DNA of 64,000 bases from Piscinibacterium candidicorallinum (lineage in GTDB: Bacteria > Pseudomonadota > Gammaproteobacteria > Burkholderiales > Burkholderiaceae_C), in contig NZ_CP180191.1 of assembly GCF_047549485.1 (NCBI RefSeq), positions 310,001 through 374,000 on the forward strand. Direction: 5' to 3'. Of the stretch, positions 38,318 through 47,761 are shown piece after piece (the stretch's first letter is position 1; each line of letters begins with the position of its first letter). The position numbers and the translations under genes were made by a program. The notes beneath the pieces are model-generated. The model was not told where the DNA came from, did not search any database, and saw nothing but the letters and a program-made list of their open reading frames with translations.

Positions 38318-40216
38318 TTATGAGCCGGATTGCTGCGCGGTCAGGTAGCGATGCGCCCGAAAGGCTTGCCAGAGGTGAAGCGCGACCAGCACGCCGACGC
38401 CGATGCCCCAAAGCGGATGCTCGGTGAGCAGGGTGGAGCGCCCCGAATCGTGCGCGCTGGAAGCGGCAGTGCCGATGCCGAATGCAACGACGCCGATCAC
38501 CGCGAGCGCGGCCAGTACGGTGCCCAGCAGCTGCGAGCTGAATGCACCCAGCAGCGTGACGATCACATCTGCCGACAGGCCAGCGAGCGCAGCAATCACG
38601 GCTGCGTCCAGTGCAGCTCGGGCCACGGGGTTGAGCTGCGAAGACCACTCATTGCTGCCGATCAGCAGCAACACCAGCCCCAAGGCCGCAATGATCGACA
38701 CCGCACGCACCAGCTCGGCCGGAACCTGCTCACTGCGCAGCATGAGCGCCTTGCCCTGCATGATCCAGACCGCAAGCACCGGCATGAGGCAGATCCCGAA
38801 CAGCGGTGCGGGTTCGGTCAGCATCAGGCCGGCCAGCCCGATGCCCGCCGGTAGGCCGAGTACACAGGCCGCAAGCACCGTGCTGATGCTGCCCAGACGC
38901 AGCCCCAGCATGGGCCAGGCCATCCAGGACACCGCCACGCCGAGAGGCACAAGCACCCACTGCCAACCCGCCGGCATCATGAAGGACGCAGCGAGCAGCC
39001 AGATGACGAAAGCGCTACTCGCGATGCCGAAGAGCTTCGCGTAGCGCGGCCCGGTCCCGTGCAACCGTACGGCCTCCGGTGGGTCCAGGCGCTGGTGCAG
39101 GCGTGTGAATCCGAGGGCGAGACCCAGGCTCAACGCGGCGCACAGGGCAAACACCGGCCAAGAAACAAGCTGATCTTCGAGCTGCGCAGCCGTCCAGCCG
39201 GGCGGGATACCCAGCCGGGCCACGAATTCAGCACCGAATGACAGCGTCATGTAGCCGCCGAAGATCAATGCGCCCACGACATGGCTGGGCCAATACACCG
39301 GCGTCTGCAGCCAGTCATGCCAGAGCTTGAAGGTGTCGTGCGGGAAGGCCGGGTGGCGTGTGGCATCGATCAGCTCGGCGCTGTTGATGTTGTGAAACAC
39401 CCACTGCACGCGCTGCCTCAGTGCGCCGGACCAGCGCTGCCACCCGAAGTCCTGCGGGCGCTTGCCCGCCAGCATGTCGCCCAGCAGGGGCTGCGTGCGG
39501 CGCAGGTCCTGCAGCGCCTGCCACGCCTTGAGAATGTCGATGCGTTCGTACAGCCAGGCGATCTGGGCATCCGCACGGGTGCGTGCGTTGAGTACCGGCT
39601 TCCACCCGAAGTAGTCCAGCACGCGTTGCACCATCTCCGCGGAGGCCTCACCGGCCAGCACTCCATCGGCCACGCCGGCCTCAAACGCGTTGCGGGCCTC
39701 GATGGCAAAGAGCCGCGGTTCGCCCAGCAGGCGCGTGAGCTCATCCTCGATGTCCTGGGGGGCGCGTTTGCCAAGCTCGAAGGCGACGTCGTAAGTCGCC
39801 TGCAGATCGGCGGGTTCTGCTTGCGCCACGCCTTCAAGGTCCAGCAATGCCAGCGGCACCGTGTCAGGAAACGCATCGCCGTCCTGGGTGGCGTGGTCGT
39901 CGATGTCACCGGGGCGCACCGGGCTGGCGAGCGCGGCGTGGACGATTCTCGGTGAATCGTCGGCAACGGTGTCGGGCACCGGGGCGTTGGCGATCGGGGC
40001 GTTGGTAGCATCGTGCGGCTTTGCGGCGGCGGGTGCGTCCGCATCCGCAACGCCCCGGGGTTGCTGCGCATCCCAGAGTGCCTGCTCATAGGCGGCGCGC
40101 AGCGCTGCAAAGCGCTCCGGGTCCGGCGTGCGGCCGAGGGCCTTGAGCTTGCGCGCATAGGCGCGGCGGATCGTGGATTCGTCCGCCGTGACTTCAATAC
40201 CGAGTTCGTCCCACAC
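38318..40216 (-). CDS. J-domain-like membrane protein, probable HscC partner
   Basis: This 632-residue protein starts with a J-like domain (WDELGIEVTADESTIRRAYA, then FAALRAAYEQAL). The HPD tripeptide that triggers Hsp70 is replaced by TPD within GRTPDPERF, so the invariant histidine is missing. After a low-complexity linker and a helical region come about eight hydrophobic segments (about 325-625). It resembles the DjlB/DjlC type proteins that pair with HscC in E. coli, but is longer and more membrane-embedded. The start is GTG with an in-frame stop a few codons upstream. It is divergent from hscC with 40 bp between them. Confidence 0.8.
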   Translation of the reverse strand: MWDELGIEVTADESTIRRAYARKLKALGRTPDPERFAALRAAYEQALWDAQQPRGVADADAPAAAKPHDATNAPIANAPVPDTVADDSPRIVHAALASPVRPGDIDDHATQDGDAFPDTVPLALLDLEGVAQAEPADLQATYDVAFELGKRAPQDIEDELTRLLGEPRLFAIEARNAFEAGVADGVLAGEASAEMVQRVLDYFGWKPVLNARTRADAQIAWLYERIDILKAWQALQDLRRTQPLLGDMLAGKRPQDFGWQRWSGALRQRVQWVFHNINSAELIDATRHPAFPHDTFKLWHDWLQTPVYWPSHVVGALIFGGYMTLSFGAEFVARLGIPPGWTAAQLEDQLVSWPVFALCAALSLGLALGFTRLHQRLDPPEAVRLHGTGPRYAKLFGIASSAFVIWLLAASFMMPAGWQWVLVPLGVAVSWMAWPMLGLRLGSISTVLAACVLGLPAGIGLAGLMLTEPAPLFGICLMPVLAVWIMQGKALMLRSEQVPAELVRAVSIIAALGLVLLLIGSNEWSSQLNPVARAALDAAVIAALAGLSADVIVTLLGAFSSQLLGTVLAALAVIGVVAFGIGTAASSAHDSGRSTLLTEHPLWGIGVGVLVALHLWQAFRAHRYLTAQQSGS

Positions 40217-40256
40217 AGCGTTTTGGCGTCAGAAGGGGCAGAGGGAGAGTGGCAAG

Positions 40257-41960
40257 GTGATCGTCGGAATCGATCTGGGCACGACCAACAGTCTTGTGGC
40301 CGTGTGGGATGGACATGCCCCAAAAATGATACCGAACGCCCTGGGCAGCACCCTCACGCCCTCCGCGGTGAGCATCGACGCCGATGGCAGCGTGCTGGTC
40401 GGGCAGGCCGCGCTGGAGCGCCTGCGCACGCACCCCGAGCGCACGGCCGCCCGCTTCAAGCGCTACATGGGTAGCAAGAAGGAGTTTCGCCTCGCGGACC
40501 GCAGCTTCCGCCCGGAGGAGCTGTCCGCGCTCGTGTTGCAAAGCCTCAAGCACGACGCCGAAGCCAGCCTCAGCCAGACCGTGACCGACGCAGTGATCAC
40601 GGTGCCGGCGTACTTCTCGGACGCACAGCGCAAGGCCACGCACGCAGCGGGCGAACTCGCGGGCTTCCGGCAGGTGTCGCTGCTCAACGAACCGACGGCC
40701 GCTGCACTGGCCTACGGCATGAATACGCGCGGCAAGGAGAGCCGATTCCTGGTCTTTGATCTGGGCGGCGGCACCTTCGATGTGAGTGTGCTGGAGTGGT
40801 TCGAGGGCGTGATGGAAGTGCGCGCATCCACTGGCGACAACTTCCTAGGCGGCGAGGACTTTGTCGAGGCGCTGATCAAGGCCTTCTGCGCTGAGCATGG
40901 CATTGATGCCGCGCAGCTCAGTGCCCAGCAGCGTGAACGCCTGTATGCCGGGCTGGAGCGGGCCAAGCGCGAACTCTCGGTCGCGGCGCAGGCCAGCGTG
41001 CGCTTCGAGCACGGCGGTGCGGTGCGCGAGATGCTGCTGGACGAAGCCCGGCTGCAGACATTGAGCGAGCCCTTGCTGGCCCGGCTGCGTGCGCCCGTGG
41101 AGCGTGCGCTGCGCGATGCACGTATTCGCCCCAGCGAACTGGAAGAAGTGGTACTGGCCGGCGGCGCCACGCGCATGCCGATCGTGCGCAAGCTGGTCTC
41201 GCGCATGTTCGGTCGCTTCCCCAACACCAAGCTCAACCCGGATGAGGTGGTGGCTCTGGGTGCAGCGGTTCAGGCCGGCCTGAAGGCGGATGACGCGGCG
41301 CTGTCCGAAGTCATGCTCACGGATGTGTGCCCCTACTCGCTGGGCGTGGAAACGGCGCGTGAGATTGCGCCGGGCCGGGTGCAGGGCGGGCTGTTCTCGC
41401 CGGTCATCGAGCGCAACACCATCGTGCCGGTGTCCCGCGTCGAGCGCTTCTTCACCATGAACGACAACCAGACCCAGATCGATCTGAAGGTCTTCCAGGG
41501 CGAGTCGCGCCTGACCTCGGAGAACATTGCACTCGGCCAGATGAATATCGAAGTGCCGCGCAAGCCGCGTGGCGAGGGCTATGTGGATGTGCGCTTCACA
41601 TACAACAACGACGGCATCCTGGAAGTGGAAGTCGAAGTCGGTGGCACGGGCAGCAAGCGCAGCATGGTCATCACCAGTGGCAGTCAGGCCTTGGGCCCGG
41701 ACGAGATCCGAGAGCGACTGGGCAAGCTCGCGGAACTGAAGATGCACCCGCGCGACAACCTGCGCAACCGCGAGCTACTGGCGCGCGGTGATCGGCTGTA
41801 CCAGGAAGCCAAGGGCGACCTGCGGCAGTGGATCGGCGAATGCAGCAGCCGCTTCGAGGCGGCGCTCAATACACAGGACGCCGCCGTCGTGCGTCGTGCC
41901 GTGAGCGAGTATGAAGAGGTGCTCAAGGAAGCCGAGCAGGCGATGGCCACGCTGCTCTAG
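40257..41960 (+). CDS. hscC: Hsp70 family chaperone HscC
   Basis: This 567-residue protein is shorter than DnaK (about 640) and fits the HscC branch. Nucleotide motifs: VGIDLGTTNSLVAVW at the N-terminus, FDLGGGTFDVSVLEW and VVLAGGATRMP. The substrate-binding half follows from about residue 375 with a short lid. GTG at 40257 is chosen because GAGGGAGAG lies upstream at good spacing. It is divergent from the J-like membrane protein gene, as hscC neighbours djlB and djlC in E. coli, which supports a functional pair. Confidence 0.92.
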   Translation: MIVGIDLGTTNSLVAVWDGHAPKMIPNALGSTLTPSAVSIDADGSVLVGQAALERLRTHPERTAARFKRYMGSKKEFRLADRSFRPEELSALVLQSLKHDAEASLSQTVTDAVITVPAYFSDAQRKATHAAGELAGFRQVSLLNEPTAAALAYGMNTRGKESRFLVFDLGGGTFDVSVLEWFEGVMEVRASTGDNFLGGEDFVEALIKAFCAEHGIDAAQLSAQQRERLYAGLERAKRELSVAAQASVRFEHGGAVREMLLDEARLQTLSEPLLARLRAPVERALRDARIRPSELEEVVLAGGATRMPIVRKLVSRMFGRFPNTKLNPDEVVALGAAVQAGLKADDAALSEVMLTDVCPYSLGVETAREIAPGRVQGGLFSPVIERNTIVPVSRVERFFTMNDNQTQIDLKVFQGESRLTSENIALGQMNIEVPRKPRGEGYVDVRFTYNNDGILEVEVEVGGTGSKRSMVITSGSQALGPDEIRERLGKLAELKMHPRDNLRNRELLARGDRLYQEAKGDLRQWIGECSSRFEAALNTQDAAVVRRAVSEYEEVLKEAEQAMATLL

Positions 41961-41975
41961 GCGCCCTCGAAAGCT

Positions 41976-42329
41976 TCAGCGCTGGCCCGAGACTTCCACG
42001 GCCACGCCGTCGCAGTCCGGGAAGATGTTCGGCTTGTCGACCCGCACCACCACCGCGCTCACGCCGGGCAGGGCCAGCACATGCTGGGCGATGCGGCCGG
42101 CCAGACTTTCGAGCATGTTGATATGCCCGGCGTTCACCTCGTCGAGCGCAATCTGGCGCACCCGGCGGTAGTCCAGCACCTCGCGCACCTCGTCGTGCGC
42201 GGGTACGAGCGGGGCATCGTTCATGCGCACTTCTGCGCTGATCAGCAGGGGCTGCTTGCTTTCGAGTTCATGCGGCAGGATGCCGATGGAGGCCTGCACG
42301 CGCAGGCGATCGAGGAAGATTCGGCGCAT
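41976..42329 (-). CDS. folB: Dihydroneopterin aldolase
   Basis: This 117-residue enzyme of folate synthesis shows the family pattern RIFLDRLRVQASIGILPHE, DYRRVRQIALDEV and HINMLESLAGRIAQHVL. It lies 16 bp behind a FolM-type pteridine reductase gene, a classical betaproteobacterial pair in pterin metabolism. Confidence 0.94.
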   Translation of the reverse strand: MRRIFLDRLRVQASIGILPHELESKQPLLISAEVRMNDAPLVPAHDEVREVLDYRRVRQIALDEVNAGHINMLESLAGRIAQHVLALPGVSAVVVRVDKPNIFPDCDGVAVEVSGQR

Positions 42330-42345
42330 CGCTTGAGACGGGAGA

Positions 42346-43146
42346 TCAGAGGAAGCTGACGTCGCGCTGCAGGCCCATGAGATGCTGGCCGCCGTCGACG
42401 AGGAGCACGTTGCCGGTCATGGACTGGTTCTGCGCGGCAAATAGCACGGTGGCAGCCACGTCTGCTGGGCTGCTGGACTTGCCGGTCAGGCTCAGCTTCT
42501 GACCGCGCTCGAAATCCTTGCTGTCCTTCTGCAGGTAGCTGGGAAGCGTGAGGCCCGGCGCCACACCGATCACGCGCACGCGTGGTGCCAGCGCCTGTGC
42601 GAGCATGACCGTGGCGGCCTGCAGGCCGGCCTTGGAGAGCGTGTAGCTCAGGAAGTCAGGGTTGTAGTGGTAGAGCTTCTGGTCCAGCAGGTTGATGACC
42701 ACGCCTTGACCGGTCTCGCCGAGCAGCTTGTGGAATTCCCGGGCCAGGATGATCGGCGCGGCGAGGTTGGGCACCATGTGGCGCAGCAGGCTGTCGCGCG
42801 TGAAGTCGGCCGCCGTGTCGTTCACGAACAGCGAGGCGTTGTTGACGATGGCATCCAGCCGGCCGAGCGACTTCATGGCTGCGCCGGCCAGCGCAAGGGT
42901 CTCGCGCTCGCTGTTCAGATCGGCATGCAGACTGATCGCGCGGCCGCCAAGCTGCTTGATCTCGGCTGTGGTCTTGGCGGCGTCTCCGGCGGAACTGCCG
43001 TAATGCACGGCCACGTCCCAGCCAAAGCGGGCGAACATCAAGGCAATCTCGCGCCCCAGACGGCGTGCGCCGCCGGTCACGAGCACGGCGCGCCGCGGCG
43101 CGGGCGCTGCAGGCGCGGCAGTGGGGGTGGAGGCAGAGGCAGCCAT
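42346..43146 (-). CDS. folM: FolM/pteridine-reductase-type SDR
   Basis: This 266-residue short-chain dehydrogenase has the nucleotide motif TGGARRLGRE (25-33), typical of pteridine reductases, and the catalytic Y168-xxx-K172 (YTLSK). D155 replaces the usual SDR serine (INLLDQK), another mark of the PTR1/FolM branch. It probably reduces dihydromonapterin or dihydrobiopterin with NADPH; a pterin cofactor for the phenylalanine hydroxylase at the start of the window is one possible use. It is upstream of folB and divergent from the methyltransferase gene. Confidence 0.85.
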   Translation of the reverse strand: MAASASTPTAAPAAPAPRRAVLVTGGARRLGREIALMFARFGWDVAVHYGSSAGDAAKTTAEIKQLGGRAISLHADLNSERETLALAGAAMKSLGRLDAIVNNASLFVNDTAADFTRDSLLRHMVPNLAAPIILAREFHKLLGETGQGVVINLLDQKLYHYNPDFLSYTLSKAGLQAATVMLAQALAPRVRVIGVAPGLTLPSYLQKDSKDFERGQKLSLTGKSSSPADVAATVLFAAQNQSMTGNVLLVDGGQHLMGLQRDVSFL

Positions 43147-43214
43147 GCCGCGGACTATACGCCCGGCTCCGGGGCACTCCGGCTGCGCCAGACCGGGTGC
43201 GACAATCCCGCCCC

Positions 43215-44384
43215 GTGACCGAACTACAGCGCCTCATCGCCCGCGAGATTCAAGCCGCCGGCGGGGCCATCCCCTTCTCGCGCTTCATGGACCTGGCGCT
43301 GTACGCGCCGGGTCTGGGCTACTACACGCGTGCAACACCGATGGGCGAGCAGGCCGACTTCATCACCGCCCCCGAACTGACGCCCCTGTTCGGCCGCACC
43401 CTCGCGGTGCAGCTCGCGCAGCTCTTTGAGTCAGGCGTGCCACCTGTGGTGCTGGAGCTCGGTGCCGGCACCGGCAAGCTGGCGCGCGATGCGCTTGATG
43501 GTCTTGCGGCGCTCGGCCATGTTGATGTGCAGTGGCAGATCCTGGATGTGTCCACCAGCCTGCGTGAGGCGCAACGCGCGACCCTGGCGGCCCATGCGGG
43601 CAGCGTGCAGTGGCTCGGTACGCTGCCCGACACCTTCAGCGGCGTGATGCTCGGCAACGAAGTGCTGGACGCCCTGCCCTGCGAGGCGATGGCGTGGCAC
43701 GACGGCGCGGCGTGGCAGCGCATGGTGAGCGAGGACGGGACACACCCGGGCCGCTTTGTCTGGACGGAACGGCCCGCTCCGGAAAGGCTTTTCGCTTGTC
43801 TGGCACGGCTTTCGAGCCATTTTGGTCTGGAAAGGCGCATGGATGCTGGGTTTTGCTATTCAACTGAAGTGAATCCCCAGGCCGAGGCATTGGTGAACAC
43901 GCTCGCGCGCAGCCTGAAGCAGGGCGCGTTGCTGCTGCTGGATTACGGCTTTCCGCAAGCTGAGTACTACCACCCGGAGCGCCACATGGGCACGCTCATG
44001 GGCTTTGCGCGCCAGCGCAGCGTGGACGACGTGCTCGCCCTGGCCGGGGAGCAGGACATCACCGCGCACGTCGACTTCACTGCGATCGCGCAGGCCGGCG
44101 TGCAGAGTGGGCTCAGCCTGGCGGGCTACACCTCGCAGGCTCGATTCCTGATGAACTGCGGCCTGCTGGATCTGGCGGCGAGCGCTGCACGGGATGCGGC
44201 CGCAGACCCGCTGGCCTACACCCGCCTGATCGCCCCGGTGCAGAAGCTGCTGTCCGAGGCCGAGATGGGCGAGCTGTTCAAGGTGCTGGCCCTGACGCGG
44301 GGTGTCGATGTGGCGCTTGAGGGCTTCTCGCGTGGCGACCGCGGCCACCGGCTCTTGCCGGCTCAGGGTGCAGCAGCGAGCTGA
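43215..44384 (+). CDS. MidA-family SAM-dependent methyltransferase
   Basis: This 389-residue protein fits the MidA/NDUFAF7 family: PFSRFMDLALYAPGLGYY, SAM motif VLELGAGTGKLARD, GNEVLDALP, LLLLDYGF and GEQDITAHVDFTAIA. Eukaryotic members methylate an arginine of complex I; the bacterial target is less clear. GTG at 43215 gives (M)TELQRLIAREI. Residues about 188-210 (ERLFACLARLSSHFGLERR) are encoded by a reversed copy of the dispersed intergenic repeat. The 3' end overlaps the histidine kinase gene by 22 bp convergently. Confidence 0.88.
   Translation: MTELQRLIAREIQAAGGAIPFSRFMDLALYAPGLGYYTRATPMGEQADFITAPELTPLFGRTLAVQLAQLFESGVPPVVLELGAGTGKLARDALDGLAALGHVDVQWQILDVSTSLREAQRATLAAHAGSVQWLGTLPDTFSGVMLGNEVLDALPCEAMAWHDGAAWQRMVSEDGTHPGRFVWTERPAPERLFACLARLSSHFGLERRMDAGFCYSTEVNPQAEALVNTLARSLKQGALLLLDYGFPQAEYYHPERHMGTLMGFARQRSVDDVLALAGEQDITAHVDFTAIAQAGVQSGLSLAGYTSQARFLMNCGLLDLAASAARDAAADPLAYTRLIAPVQKLLSEAEMGELFKVLALTRGVDVALEGFSRGDRGHRLLPAQGAAAS
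43779..43843 (-). repeat. Dispersed repeat copy inside a coding sequence
   Basis: Read on the minus strand, CCAGACCAAAATGGCTCGAAA and the following CAGACAAGCGAAAAGCC match the copy at 32812-32862 over about 50 bases with roughly four fifths identity. Here it keeps the methyltransferase reading frame open. Confidence 0.6.
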
Positions 44385-46429
44385 CGGCTTTGCACTGAAC
44401 CGGGGTGAATGATGTTGCTCAGCAGCGCATCCTCAAGATCTTGCTGTGTGAAGGGCTTGCTCACGTGGTCGTCAAAGCCGGAACGCAGAGTACGGTCAAT
44501 GTCCTCGGAGAGTGCATTCGCAGTGATTGCCACGAAGGGCGTGCGCGGCAGCTTCATGGCCAGCTCGCGCGCGCGCCAACGCTTCACGACTTCGTAACCA
44601 CTGAGTTCGGGCATCTCGCAGTCAAGCAGCGCCATGTCGAACTGTTGTCGTTGCAAGGCGGTCAGCGCCTGCAAGCCATCGGTGACGGTGGTCAGCACGC
44701 AGCCGTAGCGCGCAAGCATGGCGGTCAGCACCAGCATGTTCACCGCGTTGTCTTCAGCGATGAGCAGCCGCATCCCTGCGAGATCCGATACGGTCGCAAC
44801 GGCCTCGCCGTCTTCGCGGGCTTCGTTCATCAACGTGCGGGGTGCAGCGCCAGGCAGCACATCTGTAGGAAGAAGCGACGTGCTGGCAAGTGTCTGACTG
44901 AACTGGGTTGCACTGAACCCTTCCGGCAAGTCGTCGCCCGGCAGATCCACACTGAACCCAGCCGAGAAGCTGGATCCCAGACCGGGCGAGCTCTCGACGC
45001 GCAGCTTGCCACCCATCAGCTCGATGAGCTGGTAGGCAATCGACAGGCCCAGGCCGGTGCCCCCGTACTTGCGGGTGGTGGACCGCTCCGCCTGCGAGAA
45101 GTCTGTGAACAGACGAGCCTGCTGTTCCGGGCTCATCCCGATGCCTGTATCCACAACCTCCAGGATCAGCTGTACGGAGGAGGGCGAGCGTCCCACCAAT
45201 CGCAGGACGAGACGCACATGCCCCTGCTCGGTGAACTTGACGGCATTGCTGACCAGGTTGGTCATGACTTGCTGCAAGCGCACGGGGTCAGTCATCACGA
45301 CGCGTGGCAGCTGGCTGTCCAGTTCGAGGCGCAGCTCGATCCCCTTATCCAGTGCAAGAGGCTGCAGCAAGTCGACGCAGTGCCGCGCCGTACGCCGCAA
45401 GGACGTCGGTACGCGCTCCAGGGTCATGCGGCCCGCCTCGATCTTCGAGTGATCGAGCACGTCGTTGATGATCGCCAGCAGGTTGCGCCCGCTGTCCTGC
45501 AGGGTGCGAAGCAGCTGGCGCTGCGCATGATCCCTCGCCTGGCTGAGCAGGAGCTCGGTGATGCCGAGTACGCCACTCATCGGGGTCCGGATCTCATGAC
45601 TCATGTGCGCAAGAAACCGCCCTTTTGACACGGTGTCCTGCTTTGCTTCTACAAGCGCAGCCTCAAGCTCCTGCACCCGGGCGGTCAGTCGGCCCTCGTC
45701 CAGAAGAGGTGCACGCGCGGCCAGCACAGCTCTCATCCGGCTCAACTCGTCAATCAACCGATTGATGCCGTCACTCACTTCCGCTTCGTCTGGGTCGGTA
45801 GCGTCCGGCAGATGCGTCAAGGGACCGTCTACGTCGCCCATGCGAGCCAGGCCGTCACGAACGCGGCGCAACGCAGCCCGCCCCGTTCGCTCGATACCGG
45901 CCTGAACAGTCAGCAACGCGAGCGCGAACAGAACAATCGCCGCCACGATGCCGAACACCTGGGTGAGCGTCTCGCTCCGGGGCTCAGAGAGATCTCGCAC
46001 GACGACGACCTGCCCGACCGTTCGGCCTTGATCGAGGATAGGTTGGACGACGCGAAGCTCACCGTCCATCAAGCTCCCGCCTGCAGCGACGGGGCGCGCG
46101 AGGGTCAGGCATTCACCCAGGCGCGCCAGCGCGCCACCCGTGGCGTCGGTGAGTTCGATGCACCGTCGGTGGGGAAGAATGCTGAGCAGATCAAGGAGCG
46201 ACTGGGCGGCAGCGCGGTCCCGAGCCACGATGGCAGTGCGAGCGGATTCCGCCACGATCAGGGCGACACTTTGCGCATTCTGTTGCTGCTGGTTCGCTTG
46301 CGCGTTCCACAGCCAGACCACGGGAATCAAGCCAAACACCGTGAGTGCGCTGATGAGCCACCGGACCGATCTGCCGCTGGGGGTGGCGGGCGCAGCAAAG
46401 ACGCGTGGCGAGAGGAGGGCTTGGGGCAT
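44363..46429 (-). CDS. Hybrid sensor histidine kinase with receiver domain
   Basis: This 688-residue membrane kinase has two hydrophobic segments (about 22-41 and 158-177) bounding a periplasmic sensor of about 115 residues, then a HAMP-like/coiled region. HisKA carries H278 in FLAHMSHEIRTPM; the ATPase shows the N-box NLVSNAVKFTEQG, DTGIGM and GGTGLGLSIAYQL. A receiver domain ends the protein (LLIAEDNAVNM, phospho-site D603 in LLDCEMP, K in VSKPF). No Hpt domain is present, so a separate phosphotransfer partner is needed. The signal and output are unknown. Confidence 0.92.
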   Translation of the reverse strand: MPQALLSPRVFAAPATPSGRSVRWLISALTVFGLIPVVWLWNAQANQQQQNAQSVALIVAESARTAIVARDRAAAQSLLDLLSILPHRRCIELTDATGGALARLGECLTLARPVAAGGSLMDGELRVVQPILDQGRTVGQVVVVRDLSEPRSETLTQVFGIVAAIVLFALALLTVQAGIERTGRAALRRVRDGLARMGDVDGPLTHLPDATDPDEAEVSDGINRLIDELSRMRAVLAARAPLLDEGRLTARVQELEAALVEAKQDTVSKGRFLAHMSHEIRTPMSGVLGITELLLSQARDHAQRQLLRTLQDSGRNLLAIINDVLDHSKIEAGRMTLERVPTSLRRTARHCVDLLQPLALDKGIELRLELDSQLPRVVMTDPVRLQQVMTNLVSNAVKFTEQGHVRLVLRLVGRSPSSVQLILEVVDTGIGMSPEQQARLFTDFSQAERSTTRKYGGTGLGLSIAYQLIELMGGKLRVESSPGLGSSFSAGFSVDLPGDDLPEGFSATQFSQTLASTSLLPTDVLPGAAPRTLMNEAREDGEAVATVSDLAGMRLLIAEDNAVNMLVLTAMLARYGCVLTTVTDGLQALTALQRQQFDMALLDCEMPELSGYEVVKRWRARELAMKLPRTPFVAITANALSEDIDRTLRSGFDDHVSKPFTQQDLEDALLSNIIHPGSVQSRQLAAAP

Positions 46430-46529
46430 GGCTAAGGCGACGCGCCGCAGATGCGCTTACTGCTTTTCGGCGACATCCAGTCAAACTTGAGGACGCCAGG
46501 GGCGCGCAAACAGTGACAGCGCGCGTGAG

Positions 46530-47750
46530 CTAGGCGACCTTGCACTGGTCGGCAACCGCGCGAATGCGTGCCTCGTGGATGGCGTCGCGAATGGCTTGTG
46601 GCTTGCCTTGATGAAGTGCTGCCACAGCCCCCGCGTCGACGCCGTGCGCGGCGTGCAAGGCCCGTAACAGATGCTCGCGTTGCGCATAGACGCGGTCCTC
46701 CATGCCCAGCCGACCGCGCGCGTCAGCCTCGCAAGCCAGCAGCGCAAGCTCGAAGCGTTGCGGTTTGCGCAAGGCGTCACATCGCTCCAGCAGACGTACC
46801 AGCGCGGCCGCGCCGAAGCTCAAGCAGGCGTGGATGTTGCCGTGCTCGCCGGCCACCAGCAGGCCGAGTTCGCGGCAGTCATTGGGCACCTTAAGCCGAT
46901 CGCACACACGCCGTGCCAGATCCACGCTGCGCTGCTCGTGGCCGATGTGCCGCGGCAGGATGTCGGCTGGCGTCGTGCCCTTGCCGAGGTCATGCATCAG
47001 GCAGGCAAAGCGTGCGGGCAGCGGGGCGTCGAGCCGGGCGCTCGCATCCAGCACCATCATCAGGTGCACGCCGGTGTCTACCTCGGGGTGGTAGTCGGCG
47101 CGCTGCGGCACACCCCAGAGGGCGTGCACCTCGGGCAGCAGGCGGCGCAGGGCGCCGCAAGCGCGCAGGGTTTCAAACATGCGCGAGGGCTGCGCTTCCA
47201 TCAGGCCGCGGCTCAACTCCTGCCAGACCCGCTCAGGCACGAGCGCGTCCACCTCGCCGGCCGCGACCATGTGCCGACAGAGATCCAGGGTCTCGGGCGC
47301 GACCGAGAAGTCCGTAAAGCGCGCCATGAAGCGCGCCAGCCGCAGGATCCGCACCGGGTCTTCGGCAAAGGCGTCGCTCACATGGCGAAAGCGCCGTGCC
47401 GCCAGGTCTGCCTGCCCGCCATGGGGGTCGATGAGTTGGCCATCGGCATCCTGCGCCATGGCGTTGACCGTGAAGTCGCGGCGCGCAAGATCTTCCTCGA
47501 GCGTGACGCCGGGGTCCGTGTGGAACACGAAGCCGTGGTAGCCCGCGGACGTCTTGCGCTCGGTGCGGGCCAGCGCAAATTCCTCCTGCGTTTCCGGGTG
47601 CAGAAAGACCGGGAAGTCTGCCCCCACTGGGCGGTAGCCGGCCCCGATCATCTGCTTTGGAGTGGCGCCGACGACGACCCAGTCGCGGTCATTCACCGGC
47701 CGCCCAAGCAGGGCATCGCGCACCGAACCGCCGACCTGGTAGATGCGCAT
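46530..47750 (-). CDS. cca: Multifunctional CCA-adding enzyme
   Basis: This 406-residue enzyme adds or repairs the 3' CCA of tRNAs. It has the nucleotidyltransferase motif GGSVRDALLGRPVNDRDWV with D21/D23, the ERVWQELSRGL RNA-binding helix region, and an HD phosphohydrolase domain (FACLMHDLGKG) found in the longer gammaproteobacterial/betaproteobacterial enzymes. It lies 11 bp behind glmU on the same strand. Confidence 0.96.
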   Translation of the reverse strand: MRIYQVGGSVRDALLGRPVNDRDWVVVGATPKQMIGAGYRPVGADFPVFLHPETQEEFALARTERKTSAGYHGFVFHTDPGVTLEEDLARRDFTVNAMAQDADGQLIDPHGGQADLAARRFRHVSDAFAEDPVRILRLARFMARFTDFSVAPETLDLCRHMVAAGEVDALVPERVWQELSRGLMEAQPSRMFETLRACGALRRLLPEVHALWGVPQRADYHPEVDTGVHLMMVLDASARLDAPLPARFACLMHDLGKGTTPADILPRHIGHEQRSVDLARRVCDRLKVPNDCRELGLLVAGEHGNIHACLSFGAAALVRLLERCDALRKPQRFELALLACEADARGRLGMEDRVYAQREHLLRALHAAHGVDAGAVAALHQGKPQAIRDAIHEARIRAVADQCKVA

Positions 47751-47761
47751 ACTGCAGTGCT

